Origin: Myotis daubentonii
Taxonomy: Eukaryota; Chordata; Mammalia; Chiroptera; Vespertilionidae
Assembly: GCF_963259705.1 (NCBI RefSeq)
Contig: NC_081844.1
Coordinates: forward strand, 37,513,341 to 37,577,340
Direction: 5' to 3'
Length of the DNA stretch: 64,000 bases
The number at the start of each line of letters is the position of its first letter. Within the stretch, counting starts at the first letter, position 1. This document shows, piece after piece, positions 42,630 through 52,165 of this stretch. A program made the position numbers and the translations under genes. The notes beneath the pieces are model-generated. The model did no database searches. It was not told the DNA's origin and saw only the letters and a list, made by a program, of their open reading frames with translations.

Positions 42630-43965
42630 AAAAATAACATCATCAACATCACAAATCATCAGAGAAATGCTAATTAAAACCACAAGGAGATACCACCTCA
42701 CACCTCTCAGAATGGCTATCATCAGTAAATCAACAAACAAGTGCTGGTGAGGGGCGCTGTCTCCTCATCAGGGAGCAGCGTCCCACCAAGACCCAGCTTT
42801 CATTCTCTTGTCTGTCTTTTCTCAATCCTTTCACCCCCCCACCCCCTGCGCCCCCCATCACCCTTGGCTGTGCTGGCCCGGCACAAGTGGTACCTGACCA
42901 GGGACTGAGTTCTGGGACCAGGACCTGAGCTTTGGCCGTAACAAGTGGCGTCGGAACAGGCCTGAGTTCGGGGGAATTTAAAAAGTGGTCAGGTGAAAGG
43001 AGGCTCCAAGGCACATGCAGAGAGTAAGCTTAAAAAACAAAAGTAAGAAAATAAGAAGTTAAGCTTAAAAAGCAAAAGAAATAAGGCCAAAAAACAAAAA
43101 TAAGGTAGGGAGCCGAAGTGTGGTAACATTAGCTCGGTGTAAAACTTGGGGGGGGAAAAATTCTAAAAAACAAGTGCTGGTGAGGATGTGGAGAAAAGGG
43201 AACCCTTGTGCACTGCTGGTGGGAATGCAGACTGGTGCAGCCACTGTGGAGAAGAGTATGGAGTAACCTCAAAAAAATTAAAAATGGAACTTCCATTTAA
43301 CCCAGTGATTCCACTTCTGGGACTATATCTGAAGAAACCCAAAATACAAATTTGAAAGAATATATGCACCTCTATGTTCATTGCAGCATTATTTACAATA
43401 GCCAAGATTTGGAAGCAGCCCAAGTGCCCATCAGTAGATGAGTATATAAAAAGGCTGTGATACATTTACACAATAGAATACTACTCAGTAAAAAAAAAAA
43501 GGAAATCTTACCCTTTTCTACAGCATGAATAGATCTGGAGAATATTATGCAAGTGAAATAAGCCAGTCAGAGAAAGACAAGTGCCATATGATTTCACTTA
43601 CATGTGGAATATAATGAACAAAATAAACTAATAAACAAAGTAGAAACAGATTCATAGATACAGAGAACAGACTGACAGCTATCAGAGGGGAGGGGACTTG
43701 GGGGGCTGTATGAAAATGGTGAAGGGATTAAGCAAAAACAAAAAACAAAGCTCATAAATACAGACAATAATATAGTGATTACCAGAAAGACGGGGGGGGG
43801 GGGCTAGAATAGGGTAAAGGGGTTATAAATGGCGATGGGAGGAGATTTGACTTTGGGTGGTGAATACTCAATACAGTATACAGATGATGTATTATAGACA
43901 TGTACACCTGAAACCTATATAATTTTATCAACCAATGTCACTCCAATAAATTCAATGAAAATTTT
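42630..43965 (+). mobile_element. L1 3' end, interrupted by a retroviral-like fragment
   Basis: The part before the insertion reads CTAATTAAAACCACAAGGAG, ATACCACCTCACACCTCTCA. After it come AGGATGTGGAGAAAAGGGAA, GTGCACTGCTGGTGGGAATG, TTCATTGCAGCATTATTTAC, AGCCAAGATTTGGAAGCAGC and the 3' UTR ending near AATAAATTCAATGAAAATTT. ORF2 codes only for its last residues here, with stops. 5' truncated copy. Confidence 0.88.
42753..43170 (+). mobile_element. Endogenous-retrovirus R-U5/PBS/leader fragment, probably L1-retrotransposed
   Basis: The 418-bp insert is flanked by CAAGTGCTGGTGAGG at 42738-42752 and 43171-43185 (18 bp if the preceding A's are counted). About 190 bp in lies CAAGTGGCGTCGGAACAGG (42942-42960), resembling the lysine-tRNA primer-binding site that follows the CA end of a 5' LTR (TGGCG, then GAACAGG conserved). 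A diverged duplicate, CAAGTGGTACCTGACCAGGG, lies at 42884-42903. A CT-rich stretch precedes them, as in U5. The right end is A-rich. There is no gag, pol or env frame. Assignment to a betaretrovirus-like (class II) family is tentative. Confidence 0.5.
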
Positions 43966-44930
43966 TAAAAGGATGCACATAGTATAGCAATATCAAAACA
44001 TGTAAAAATAAGTGAAGACAAAACTGGGCAGGAAAGAAAGCAAGAGAAGCCAAGCCTAGGGTGAGTGTAGCACACAAACTATTCTAAAATCTATAAACTA
44101 GGTTAGATTCCACATATAGTGAACTCATATGATACTTGTCTTTCTCTGACTAATATGAAGACGAGATGTGATTACGTACAATATTCTCTGTATCCACCAA
44201 ACAAAAACTAGTTTCTCAGGAGAAAATATAACCAAGGGTCCTCAAAGAGAAGGCACTGTGTTCCTGACAATTATGTCGTTCCATCTATAAATCATATGAA
44301 CTAACTTTTTAAAAGGCAGAATTTGCACATTTAATTAAATTTTGCCAGTCTATCCATATTTCTATTTTTAAGAATTATAGCCTGATAAGTATAATTCTAA
44401 ATTCCAAACAACATGCAGACACAAAGGAATTTATCACAATAGCCAAAAAACTGAAACCAATCTGGATGTATCACAATAAGAGGGTAATCAACTACTATAT
44501 CTATGTACTAGATAATTTTCAGTCAATTAAAAATGTTGCTATAAAAATAGTTATCATACTTGAAAATGTTCATAAGTCAAAAGGTATAACATAAAAGGTT
44601 ATTATGTTATTAGGTTATTATTATGATGATCCCAATTTTGTCTTTAAATTAATTATGCATATTTAAATAAAAATAAATAAAATATTACCCCAATTTCGTC
44701 TTTAGATTATATATGTATATTTAAATCAAAATGATAAATAAATAAATAAATAAATAAAGGATAAATAAAAAATAAAAGAATAAGCCAAAAATTGTATAGT
44801 GGTTATTTCTGGGCTATACAAAAACAGATAAACTTTATTTTCATCTTTGGAATTTTCTGTCTTCATGAAGTTCTTTGCAACCAACATGTATTATTTCTGA
44901 AATAAATTTAAAAAGTAAATCATTCTGATG
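43966..44930. mobile_element. AT-rich, probably old L1 3' sequence in pieces
   Basis: Antisense L1-like CATATGATACTTGTCTTTCT lies at about 44128-44147. A sense L1 3' UTR-like block CAATAGCCAAAAAACTGAAA through GATGTATCACAATAAGAGGG lies at about 44439-44483. The whole stretch is AT-rich with no coding potential. Boundaries are unclear. Confidence 0.4.
44733..44758 (+). repeat. (TAAA)n microsatellite
   Basis: Six units of AAAT/TAAA without interruption, within AT-rich L1-like sequence. Confidence 0.9.
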
Positions 44931-45734
44931 TAAGTGTACTCCTGGCGGTCCACCCTGCAGCCACAAGCCCTAGAGTGGGCTCAGTAACAGGTGGAGATAA
45001 AGGAGAATAACCCAGGCAAATTCGCCCAAGTGCAGGTCTCAGCAGGGCTGGCTTTCAACCCCAAAGTGGAAGATGCTCACTCGGGTTCCGAAGAGCTTTG
45101 GGTTGAGGTGGCTGAGAGCGAGGCTTTGGAGGAACAGCTATGAAGGGAGTTGGGGGTTGCAGAGCCTGGCAGCCCCCTGCTTTCCCCTCTGCCCCTCCTC
45201 TCTGCCTCTACTACACACCCGCCTTAGACAGCACCTGAGTTGAGACCACCTGCTTTCTCGGTAAGCCTGTGGGGCCTTCATGGGGCCAGAACTGGGTGCG
45301 AGCTGGGGATCAGCCCACATGCTCTCCAAGGGATGTGGTGGAAAGCACTTGTCCTGTATTTTCCGGTGCCCAGGGGCTTGTTTCTACATCATCATTGGTT
45401 TATTTGTTTGTTTTTTCCCCAGATACAAAGGGTTGAAGAGGTTACAAAGTGATGACAAGGAGATCATACTTTCTGTCCACAAAGGAACTCACATTCTAGG
45501 AGGGTGGACTGAAAAGGCAGTAACTATCACTATTCATTGCCTACTTACTCTATTCCAAGTGCTAAGTTTGGTGTCTCTAGCAATCCATTCAATAAACACT
45601 TATTGCACCATGAACAGGGCCCTGAGGATGGAGTGGAAAAGAGGCCTTATAGTGGAGGAGAAGCAATTAAAAGTAATTGCAATGACAGTACATGTGCCAT
45701 AAGGGAAACACCTCTTTCAATCCCAACTCCGACC
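44931..45734. other. Unique sequence, no gene recognised
   Basis: No repeat or exon recognised. The 140-codon frame at 45280-45702 has no domain. Confidence 0.4.
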
Positions 45735-45830
45735 CTGATAACAACTCTGAATGGTGTACGTGACTATCCCCATTTTGCAGACATGGAAATAATGGCTCAA
45801 GGAAGAGAAACAACTTGTCCCAGATCTTGG
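45735..45830 (-). mobile_element. MIR fragment
   Basis: ATAACAACTCTGAATGGTGT, CTATCCCCATTTTGCAGACA and GAGAAACAACTTGTCCCAGA in antisense MIR order. Confidence 0.6.
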
Positions 45831-45879
45831 ACACGCTGGAAGTGCGGCAGGGCGGGTGCAGAAGGTGCTTGCACTGAGC
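45821..45879 (+). repeat. Local direct repeat 2, copy A (unclassified)
   Basis: A core of 43 bp from CTGGAAGTGCGGCAGGG to TGCTTGCACTGAG recurs at 47029 with four mismatches. The CAGATC just upstream is also shared. I do not recognise the family. Confidence 0.75.
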
Positions 45880-46043
45880 TTGGGCTTGGAGGCAGGTCTG
45901 AAGCCCGCATTCTGGCTGCAGAGGCCCAAGGGAAGGGGGTTGGAAGTGTCCTGCAATCAGACTGAAACAGTTGGGCTATGGCACCTTGCTCACACTGTGG
46001 ATGGTGAAAACTTAAAGCCAAGCCACTTGGAGAGTGCCGTTTT
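45880..46043. other. Short unique spacer
   Basis: Nothing recognised. Confidence 0.4.
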
Positions 46044-46059
46044 AAAAATCCTGAACCAG

Positions 46060-46276
46060 CCCTAACTGATTTGGCTCAGTGGATAGAGCGTTGGCCTGGG
46101 GACTCAAGGGTCCCAGGTTCGATTCCAGTCAAGGGCATGTACCTTGGCTGTGGGCACATCCCCAGTAGGGAGTGTGCAGGAGGCAGCTGATAGATGTTTC
46201 TCTCTCATCGATGTTTCTAACTCTCTATCCCTCTCCCTTCCTCTCTGTAAAAAATCAATAAAATATATTTTTTTAA
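46060..46276 (+). mobile_element. VES SINE
   Basis: Sense copy with GGCTCAGTGGATAGAGCGTT (A box) and CCCAGGTTCGATTCCAGTCA (B box), CCCCAGTAGGGAGTGTGCAG, the TTTCTCTCTCATCGATGTTT block and an AATCAATAAAATATAT tail. Exact 16-bp duplication AAAAATCCTGAACCAG at 46044-46059 and 46277-46292. The head is the best preserved tRNA-like one in the window. Confidence 0.95.
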
Positions 46277-46292
46277 AAAAATCCTGAACCAG

Positions 46293-47018
46293 TAAAAATG
46301 TGAACACACACTGACGTGGGTCACCCTCTGACAATCCCATGGACAGAAATGCAGGCCAGTCAGGGTCACCCCAGAGTCTGAGTGGGTGAAGAGAAGCCCC
46401 CCGCCCCGCTTCCTCAGTGCAAATCCATTCATTCATTCACTCATTCAATACATCCTGAAAGCCCTGATAGCCCTGCCTGGAGAACTCCAAACCCCAATCC
46501 TATCTGGGAGATGGAAACAGCGGGCCCAAGGTTAGGACTGGAAGGGCCCTGTCCAGGGTGCTGTGGGAGCAAAGGAGGGAGGATCAAAAATCCTGTCTCT
46601 TCTTGGAGGGAGCAGGCAGCCATGGGCAGGGAGAGTCCATTCAATCTCCTCGGCCCATAGATTGAGCAGGAGGAGGGAGGCTGGGCAGAAGAAGCAGGAA
46701 GGCGGGAGGGAGGACAGCTGTCAGTGCGGGAGCGAGGACTTAACCTGAGGCCATTAAAATGAGTCTGAGTTGGTGTGTGGGGGTCAGACAAGGACACAGC
46801 CAGGATTAGATGTTGCTGCTCTTAGCTCCCTGGCCAGCATCTCTGGGCCATGCTCCGCCCTCTGAAGAGCAGGCAGGAATTGTACCGGGTGAAACCAGGA
46901 CAGCAGCAGGCAAATGCATCCAGGGGAAAGCAATCTGAAAACACAGAATTTCGTGGGATGGACAGGCTGGGATAACGAGGATGCTGAGAACAACCAGACC
47001 TGACAGCAGACAGCAAGT
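46293..47018. other. Unique sequence, no gene recognised
   Basis: No repeat beyond a short ATTCATTCATTCACTCATTC run near 46428. No exon supported. The 118-codon minus frame at 46441-46797 has no domain. Confidence 0.4.
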
Positions 47019-47071
47019 CAGATCCAATCTGGAAGTGCGGCAGGGTGGGTGCACAAAGTGCTTGCACTGGG
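47019..47071 (+). repeat. Local direct repeat 2, copy B (unclassified)
   Basis: Second copy of the 45821 unit, same orientation, about 1.19 kb downstream. Confidence 0.75.
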
Positions 47072-47690
47072 TGGTCCTGCATTTCCAACGTGTCCTGCCC
47101 AGACTCACCTGGATGGGGCCTACAACTGGAAAGTCACTCTGCCAATGGCATAGGAGGTACCTGCCTCTGGATGGGGTGTGGGCTTGTCAGAGAACAACAC
47201 TGACCCATGTACCCCAGGAAATCTGGAGAGCCAAGGCCAGAGGGTGGGGAGGAGCTGCTGGGCTTGTCAGGAGACCAGGGGGTGAGCATGTGATCTGCAA
47301 GCCAAATGTTTACCAAAGGAATCAGTGCTCCAATGAGGCTGATGCCTCAATTTGTATGTTCCTTCACCTACCCCACGCTCGCTCAGCCCCCAGTAAGAAT
47401 GTATAAACAGATGTGCAGACTCCATGATCTCGGGCCTCAGGGATCAGGAGTCATGCCATCCACATCACCTCTCCTCTTGTGCCTGGGACAGCATAGCACC
47501 CAAATACAGTGAGGACGGAGCGACTTCTTAAATGCACACAGGCCGAGAGTTTCTATTTAGAACAATTTTGCTGAATCCTGCAAAAGAGCAAAGGCTCCCA
47601 CAGCAATAAACATAATCACCCTCCCATGAGACCTGTTCTTAAAGTTTGAGTTTCACTTATTTTTTTTTTAAATATTGTGACGTGACATCA
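47072..47690. other. Unique sequence, no gene recognised
   Basis: No repeat or exon recognised. Confidence 0.4.
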
Positions 47691-48065
47691 ACAGCTATGT
47701 ATTTACCAAAATGATTCCCTCATTATTACTGGGCACACAGCTGGACTTCCTTTCCCAGCCTCCTTAGCGATCAGTGTGGCCATGTGACCAAGCTCTAGCC
47801 AATGAAAAGTGAGAAGTGAACATCCCTTCCAGGCCCACAAGTAACCATCCACCCTCTTTCCCCCATGCACTGGCCAGAGGTGAAGGACCCAGCACCCCTG
47901 GAGATTGAGAATGGAGTAGGCTGGGTTCTTGAATGACCACATGGAAGGCCATCCACCTGTACTCTTATGTGGATAACAAATCCATTTAAATCCTCTGAAG
48001 CCACTGACACTCTGGCATCATCTACTACAGCCTCTAACACTAGCCTGACAAGACAGGCCGGGTGG
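47691..48065 (+). mobile_element. Old interspersed repeat, family not fixed (LTR-like)
   Basis: GATTCCCTCATTATTACTGG, GCTGGACTTCCTTTCCCAGC, GGCCATGTGACCAAGCTCTA, GCCAATGAAAAGTGAG and CTTATGTGGATAACAAATCC follow the order of a common old mammalian medium-copy repeat that I remember but cannot name. The end with GAAGCCACTGACA resembles the 3' part of an LTR. Confidence 0.45.
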
Positions 48066-50269
48066 ACTATACCCAGGTAGGAGTCAAATGTGAATCTGTG
48101 GGGAGGAGGCCATGCCAGGAACAGCCACAGATACACTTGGCTCAGTGTAAATTTCTGGAACATTTCCACTGCCACCCGTCGCCGGCTATAATTTGGACCT
48201 GGCCACAGATACTCACTAATCACCTCGCATCAACTCTCCCTTTAGGGGCTATTCTGCCAGACACTTGGATGTAACTGATGGACCCAATTTTTATTCATTA
48301 AGAGATGGAGTGAATGCATCTCTTTCTCTTCAAACTTTTTCCTTGAGCTCAAAATTTCCCTTAAAATCTTCTCAACTTGCCATCAGGTCTGACAAAAAGC
48401 TTACTGAGTGCCTTGCTCCAACCTGCTATTTCACTCAACCTTCTAAAGTTTCCTTTCATATCAATGACTTTTATATGGATGGCTCCATTTATACTGTGTT
48501 TTTGGTTATATCTCTTTCACACTTCACTTCCCTACACTGCCTCGTTGAGTCCTCCAGTTTCATTCTTCACTCGGCCTTGTTTCCTATTTCTTTTCCAGTA
48601 AATGGTTTCCTTCATCTTCCCTTCCCAGCACTCCAACCACAAACCCCACTTCTTCTCTGAGACACATCCCCTCCCCATTAATCTTTCAAATAGGGAAGAG
48701 AAGTTAAAGCCTCCTTTCTGGATTCTTGCTCATCTCTGCCTTTAAGTTGAGCCATGTGAATAACTAATAAAAAAAATTAGTTGGCCATTATCATTCTCTC
48801 TCTCTTACCTCCTGTGGTGGGAGCCCATTGTCTTCTGACCTCATGTGTCCTAACCTCTCATCATGCTAAGGCAAGGGGAAGCCCCTCCATCTTTCAGGAA
48901 AGAAAGCATAACAACTTATTGAAAAGAAAATAAATTGCCTAGCCAAAAGGACATTGCAAGAATTGTCATTTGTTCCCAACTTTCATCTCTTTAAACATTC
49001 CATTTCCTGCCATCTTAAGAAATATGCATCAATTTCTATCAACTCTCCTTAGACATTTCAAATACTCACATACTCCATCCTTTCATTCCTTTTTTCCTCC
49101 AGGTGTTTATACTCCCTTCACTTCCCAAAAGAATTGTGGTAAAAAATAGAAGGCACAACAGAAGGCACAAAAATAATAAAATAACTTATAACATGAAAGC
49201 ATGTGAACCAATTAAGGAAGAGATGAGATCCGACAGATCTGTGTCTCCTAGACTAAGGGTAGTTGCTTCCATTAAGCATAAAACTGAGACCTGAACTTCA
49301 ATGCAAGTAGAGTTAAGGGCAATGCAAAAAGAGACCCAGAAGGACTGACAAAGAGCTCAATGATTACCATTAGAAAGCATACTGTACACGACTTTATTAC
49401 TCTTGTAATAAAGTCTTGGAAATGCTTTTAAAATATTTCTTTACCTTCTGCTTATTTGAAAAAAGGATATGACATAGCATAAATTTTTAAAAATCATTAT
49501 ACAAATAAAGACAACAGACATGCTAAATGGGGATATATGAGTGGAAGGAAGAACAATTATAACTTTCTTTTAAAAGCTAGACTCAAATGAATGAACACAA
49601 TTGAGTACAGAACTGAGCTCTGAGCTTCCTAGCACCCATGGTAAAGATGGAAACATGGGAGGCTCACAGACATGAGTTTTTCCTAACTGCAGTTGCGAAG
49701 ATAATTGCCTCCTAACTATGAACTAAGAGATGAAGTTGTCTTGTGGGTCTTGTCATTTTTCTTAACCTTTAAAAAGTACTTTCCAAGGGTTTTTATCACA
49801 TAATCCTCAAATTCCTTGGTGTACTTCACTGTCCAATGGCTTTACCATATTACTCAGCTCTCTACCTCCAACATGCCTTTCCTTTATTCTTTGTTTTTCT
49901 GTTGTTGTTGTGTTCCCCAGTCTCTTGGGTACCATGACCTTGATAGGCACCATACCAGCCATACCACCTGTAGTCTTGTCTACATATTTTTCTTTAACTC
50001 TACTCACATTTTTACTTAATAAATTCGATGTCATCTCAGGGAACCACAGCTTTGGTGTGCTAGTTGCAGAAAGTTTTCCTTAATACCCATTAAATAAATG
50101 CCTGTATATACTAATGCCATTCTTGGGACTTTGTTAGTGCAAGTCAGATGCCACTAGCTCTCCTCTTTGCTTTGCCCCTGGATAGTTCATCAGGGAACCT
50201 TTGCTGGAGAATGTTTCTCTCCAGCTTCCACTCAAACCTGCCCTTTTTAGTCTCAGAAACCATCATGGC
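48066..50269. other. AT-rich unique sequence, no gene recognised
   Basis: About 2.2 kb, pyrimidine-rich in the first third (48265-48660) and AT-rich later. No family recognised and no exon supported. It contains a perfect hairpin at 49390-49415, listed separately. Confidence 0.4.
49390..49415. other. Perfect 11-bp hairpin
   Basis: GACTTTATTAC, a TCTT loop, then GTAATAAAGTC: a perfect inverted repeat of 11 bp. It is AT-rich and not followed by a T-run. It could be a chance palindrome or the meeting point of a palindromic MITE remnant. Confidence 0.9.
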
Positions 50270-50545
50270 TGACACACCTCCTCCTTTGTTCTCTGTGTCT
50301 AACTGGAGCCTTTCTATTCCTTTCTGGCTTGGGAACAACTTCCTCCCTCATGTTCCACGCTTTAAGCCCAGTTCAAGTCCCACCTTCGCTATGGAGTCTT
50401 TCCTGATATCAACCTTGAACCTGGACTGCCTCCACTGACCTCCCAGAGCACTCATCAGACTCCTATTATATTATTACAGAGAAGCTATGCTAAAATATAT
50501 AGTAACTTCTTTAGCAACTAAGCATAGTGCAGGTGCCCAATAAAC
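50270..50545 (+). mobile_element. L2 LINE 3' region
   Basis: Sense L2: GGCTTGGGAACAACTTCCTC, AAGCCCAGTTCAAGTCCCAC, TATGGAGTCTTTCCTGATAT, CTCCCAGAGCACTCATCAGA, GTGCAGGTGCCCAATAAACA. Confidence 0.65.
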
Positions 50546-50920
50546 ACGGCAACACATCAGGGCTGAGCACTGAACTTGGTGGCCAGGAGAACTGGGTTCT
50601 TGGGTCACTCTTTAAGCTTCAATTCATCCAGCTATAAAATGGCAAAGAAGCAGGCAGAGAGGGTCCTCATACTCTCTGAGGTCCCTGCCATCTTGGCCCT
50701 CCATGTTTAGCTCCCACTTTCTTAGGTACTGCAATGGAGGACTCTGTGTAGTTTCCCCCATTGCACCCTGACTCTGGCTTTTTCTGCAGCAAGGGTGACT
50801 TGCATTCTCCCATGGGGGTATCCTACCAGTGGGTTCTTCGGCAGTCAGTAGATGTTCTTGTCTGTACAATAACTCCCTGCTCCTCATGGCATATCCCAGC
50901 ATTTGCACAGCCTCTGTCCC
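50546..50920. other. Unique sequence, no gene recognised
   Basis: No repeat or exon recognised. Confidence 0.4.
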
Positions 50921-50934
50921 TGATCCCTCTTCTT

Positions 50935-51152
50935 CTTTTTTTAAAATATATTTTTATTGACTTCAGAAAGAAAGGGAGAGGGAGAGAAAGACAGAAACAT
51001 CAGTGATGAGAAAGAATCAATGATTGGCTGTCTCCTCCACACACCCCACTGGTGATCAAGCCCACAACTTGGGCATATGTCCTGACCGGAAATCGAACTG
51101 TGACCTCTGGTTCATAGGTGGATCTGCAACCACTGAACCGCATTGGCTGGGC
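50935..51152 (-). mobile_element. VES SINE
   Basis: Reverse copy. It opens with TTTTTTAAAATATATTTTTA and TTGACTTCAGAAAGAAAGGG, and closes with the head (minus strand CCAGCCAATGCGGTTCAGTG). Exact 14-bp duplication TGATCCCTCTTCTT at 50921-50934 and 51153-51166. Confidence 0.93.
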
Positions 51153-51166
51153 TGATCCCTCTTCTT

Positions 51167-51690
51167 AAATTGGCCTTAGTATCTGCTTGTTCCACAGAGC
51201 ATTTTCAGCCTCTGCTCAGTTTCTCTGCACCCCACCAGTTCTATGGCATCGTTAGGAATACATTGCAAGTTTTCTCCTGTATAAACATACACTATTCTTG
51301 TTTTTGCACATAAGCCACAGATGATTGGATTGTACAGTGACCGGAGCAATCCATTCTAGCCACTGTTTCACTCTTACTGGCTCTGTAACTTTGGAAACAT
51401 GGCTTACCCTTTCTGAGCCCTGGTTTACACATCTATCCAGTAGAGTCGACACTACCCAGGCTATCTCACAGTCACCAAGCAAGGCCATGCCATGCACAGT
51501 GTGCTTGTTCGCTCCTCCTAACTTCTGTTCCTCACTACTTCCTGTGCCCAGCTCAACTCATCTCCACCCTGTGATCCATTCCACCAGTTAATGAGGCCAG
51601 TCCTGTGAAGAGCTTTTCCTCCAGAGCACGTGCAGACCAGAGTTCACACATCACTTTCTCATATACTGCCCTTCGATCCTCACACACACA
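51167..51690. other. Unique sequence, no gene recognised
   Basis: Probably includes a MIR scrap (GGAAACATGGCTTACCCTTT) near 51392. No exon supported. Confidence 0.4.
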
Positions 51691-51692
51691 CT

Positions 51693-52065
51693 AAAGAACT
51701 GGATGATGGAATACTATTCAGCCATTAACAAGAAAGAAATCCTGACACATGCTACCACACAATGAACCTTGAAGGCATTATGCTCAGTAAAATAAGCTAG
51801 TCACAAAAGGACAAATACCACATGATTCCATGTATCAGAGGTCTCTAGAGAAGTCAACTTCATAAAGTTGAACAGTGGTTACTGGGGGGTAGGGAGCACA
51901 GGGAGTTGCTTAATGGGACAGAGTTTCAGTCTTGCTGGATGAAAAAGCTCGGAGCTCTACAATGTACATACATGTAACACCATTGAACTGCACATTCAAA
52001 AATGGTTGAGATGGTAAATTTTGTGTCATGTGTTATACCACAATTAAAATTATTTTAAAAGAGAT
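51693..52065 (+). mobile_element. Old L1 3' end
   Basis: CTGGATGATGGAATACTATT, AGCCATTAACAAGAAAGAAA, CCTTGAAGGCATTATGCTCA, CAAATACCACATGATTCCAT, CTAGAGAAGTCAACTTCATA, and the end ATGGTAAATTTTGTGTCATG with ACCACAATTAAAAT. 5' truncated. Confidence 0.85.
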
Positions 52066-52084
52066 CCAACTATTACAATTTTTG

Positions 52085-52165
52085 TAATGAAGTATTATCG
52101 TCATTGTGGCCATCTGCCAGATGAGGAAGCTGAGGCTCAGAGAGGCTCACCCAGGACATGCATTC
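52085..52165 (-). mobile_element. MIR fragment
   Basis: CCAGATGAGGAAGCTGAGGC, TCAGAGAGGCTCACCC. Confidence 0.65.

Noticed and set aside
46060..46160. Possible tRNA gene in the SINE head
   Set aside because: A and B boxes are clear, but the sequence continues into a VES body and tail with a 16-bp target duplication, so it is a SINE head and not a tRNA gene.
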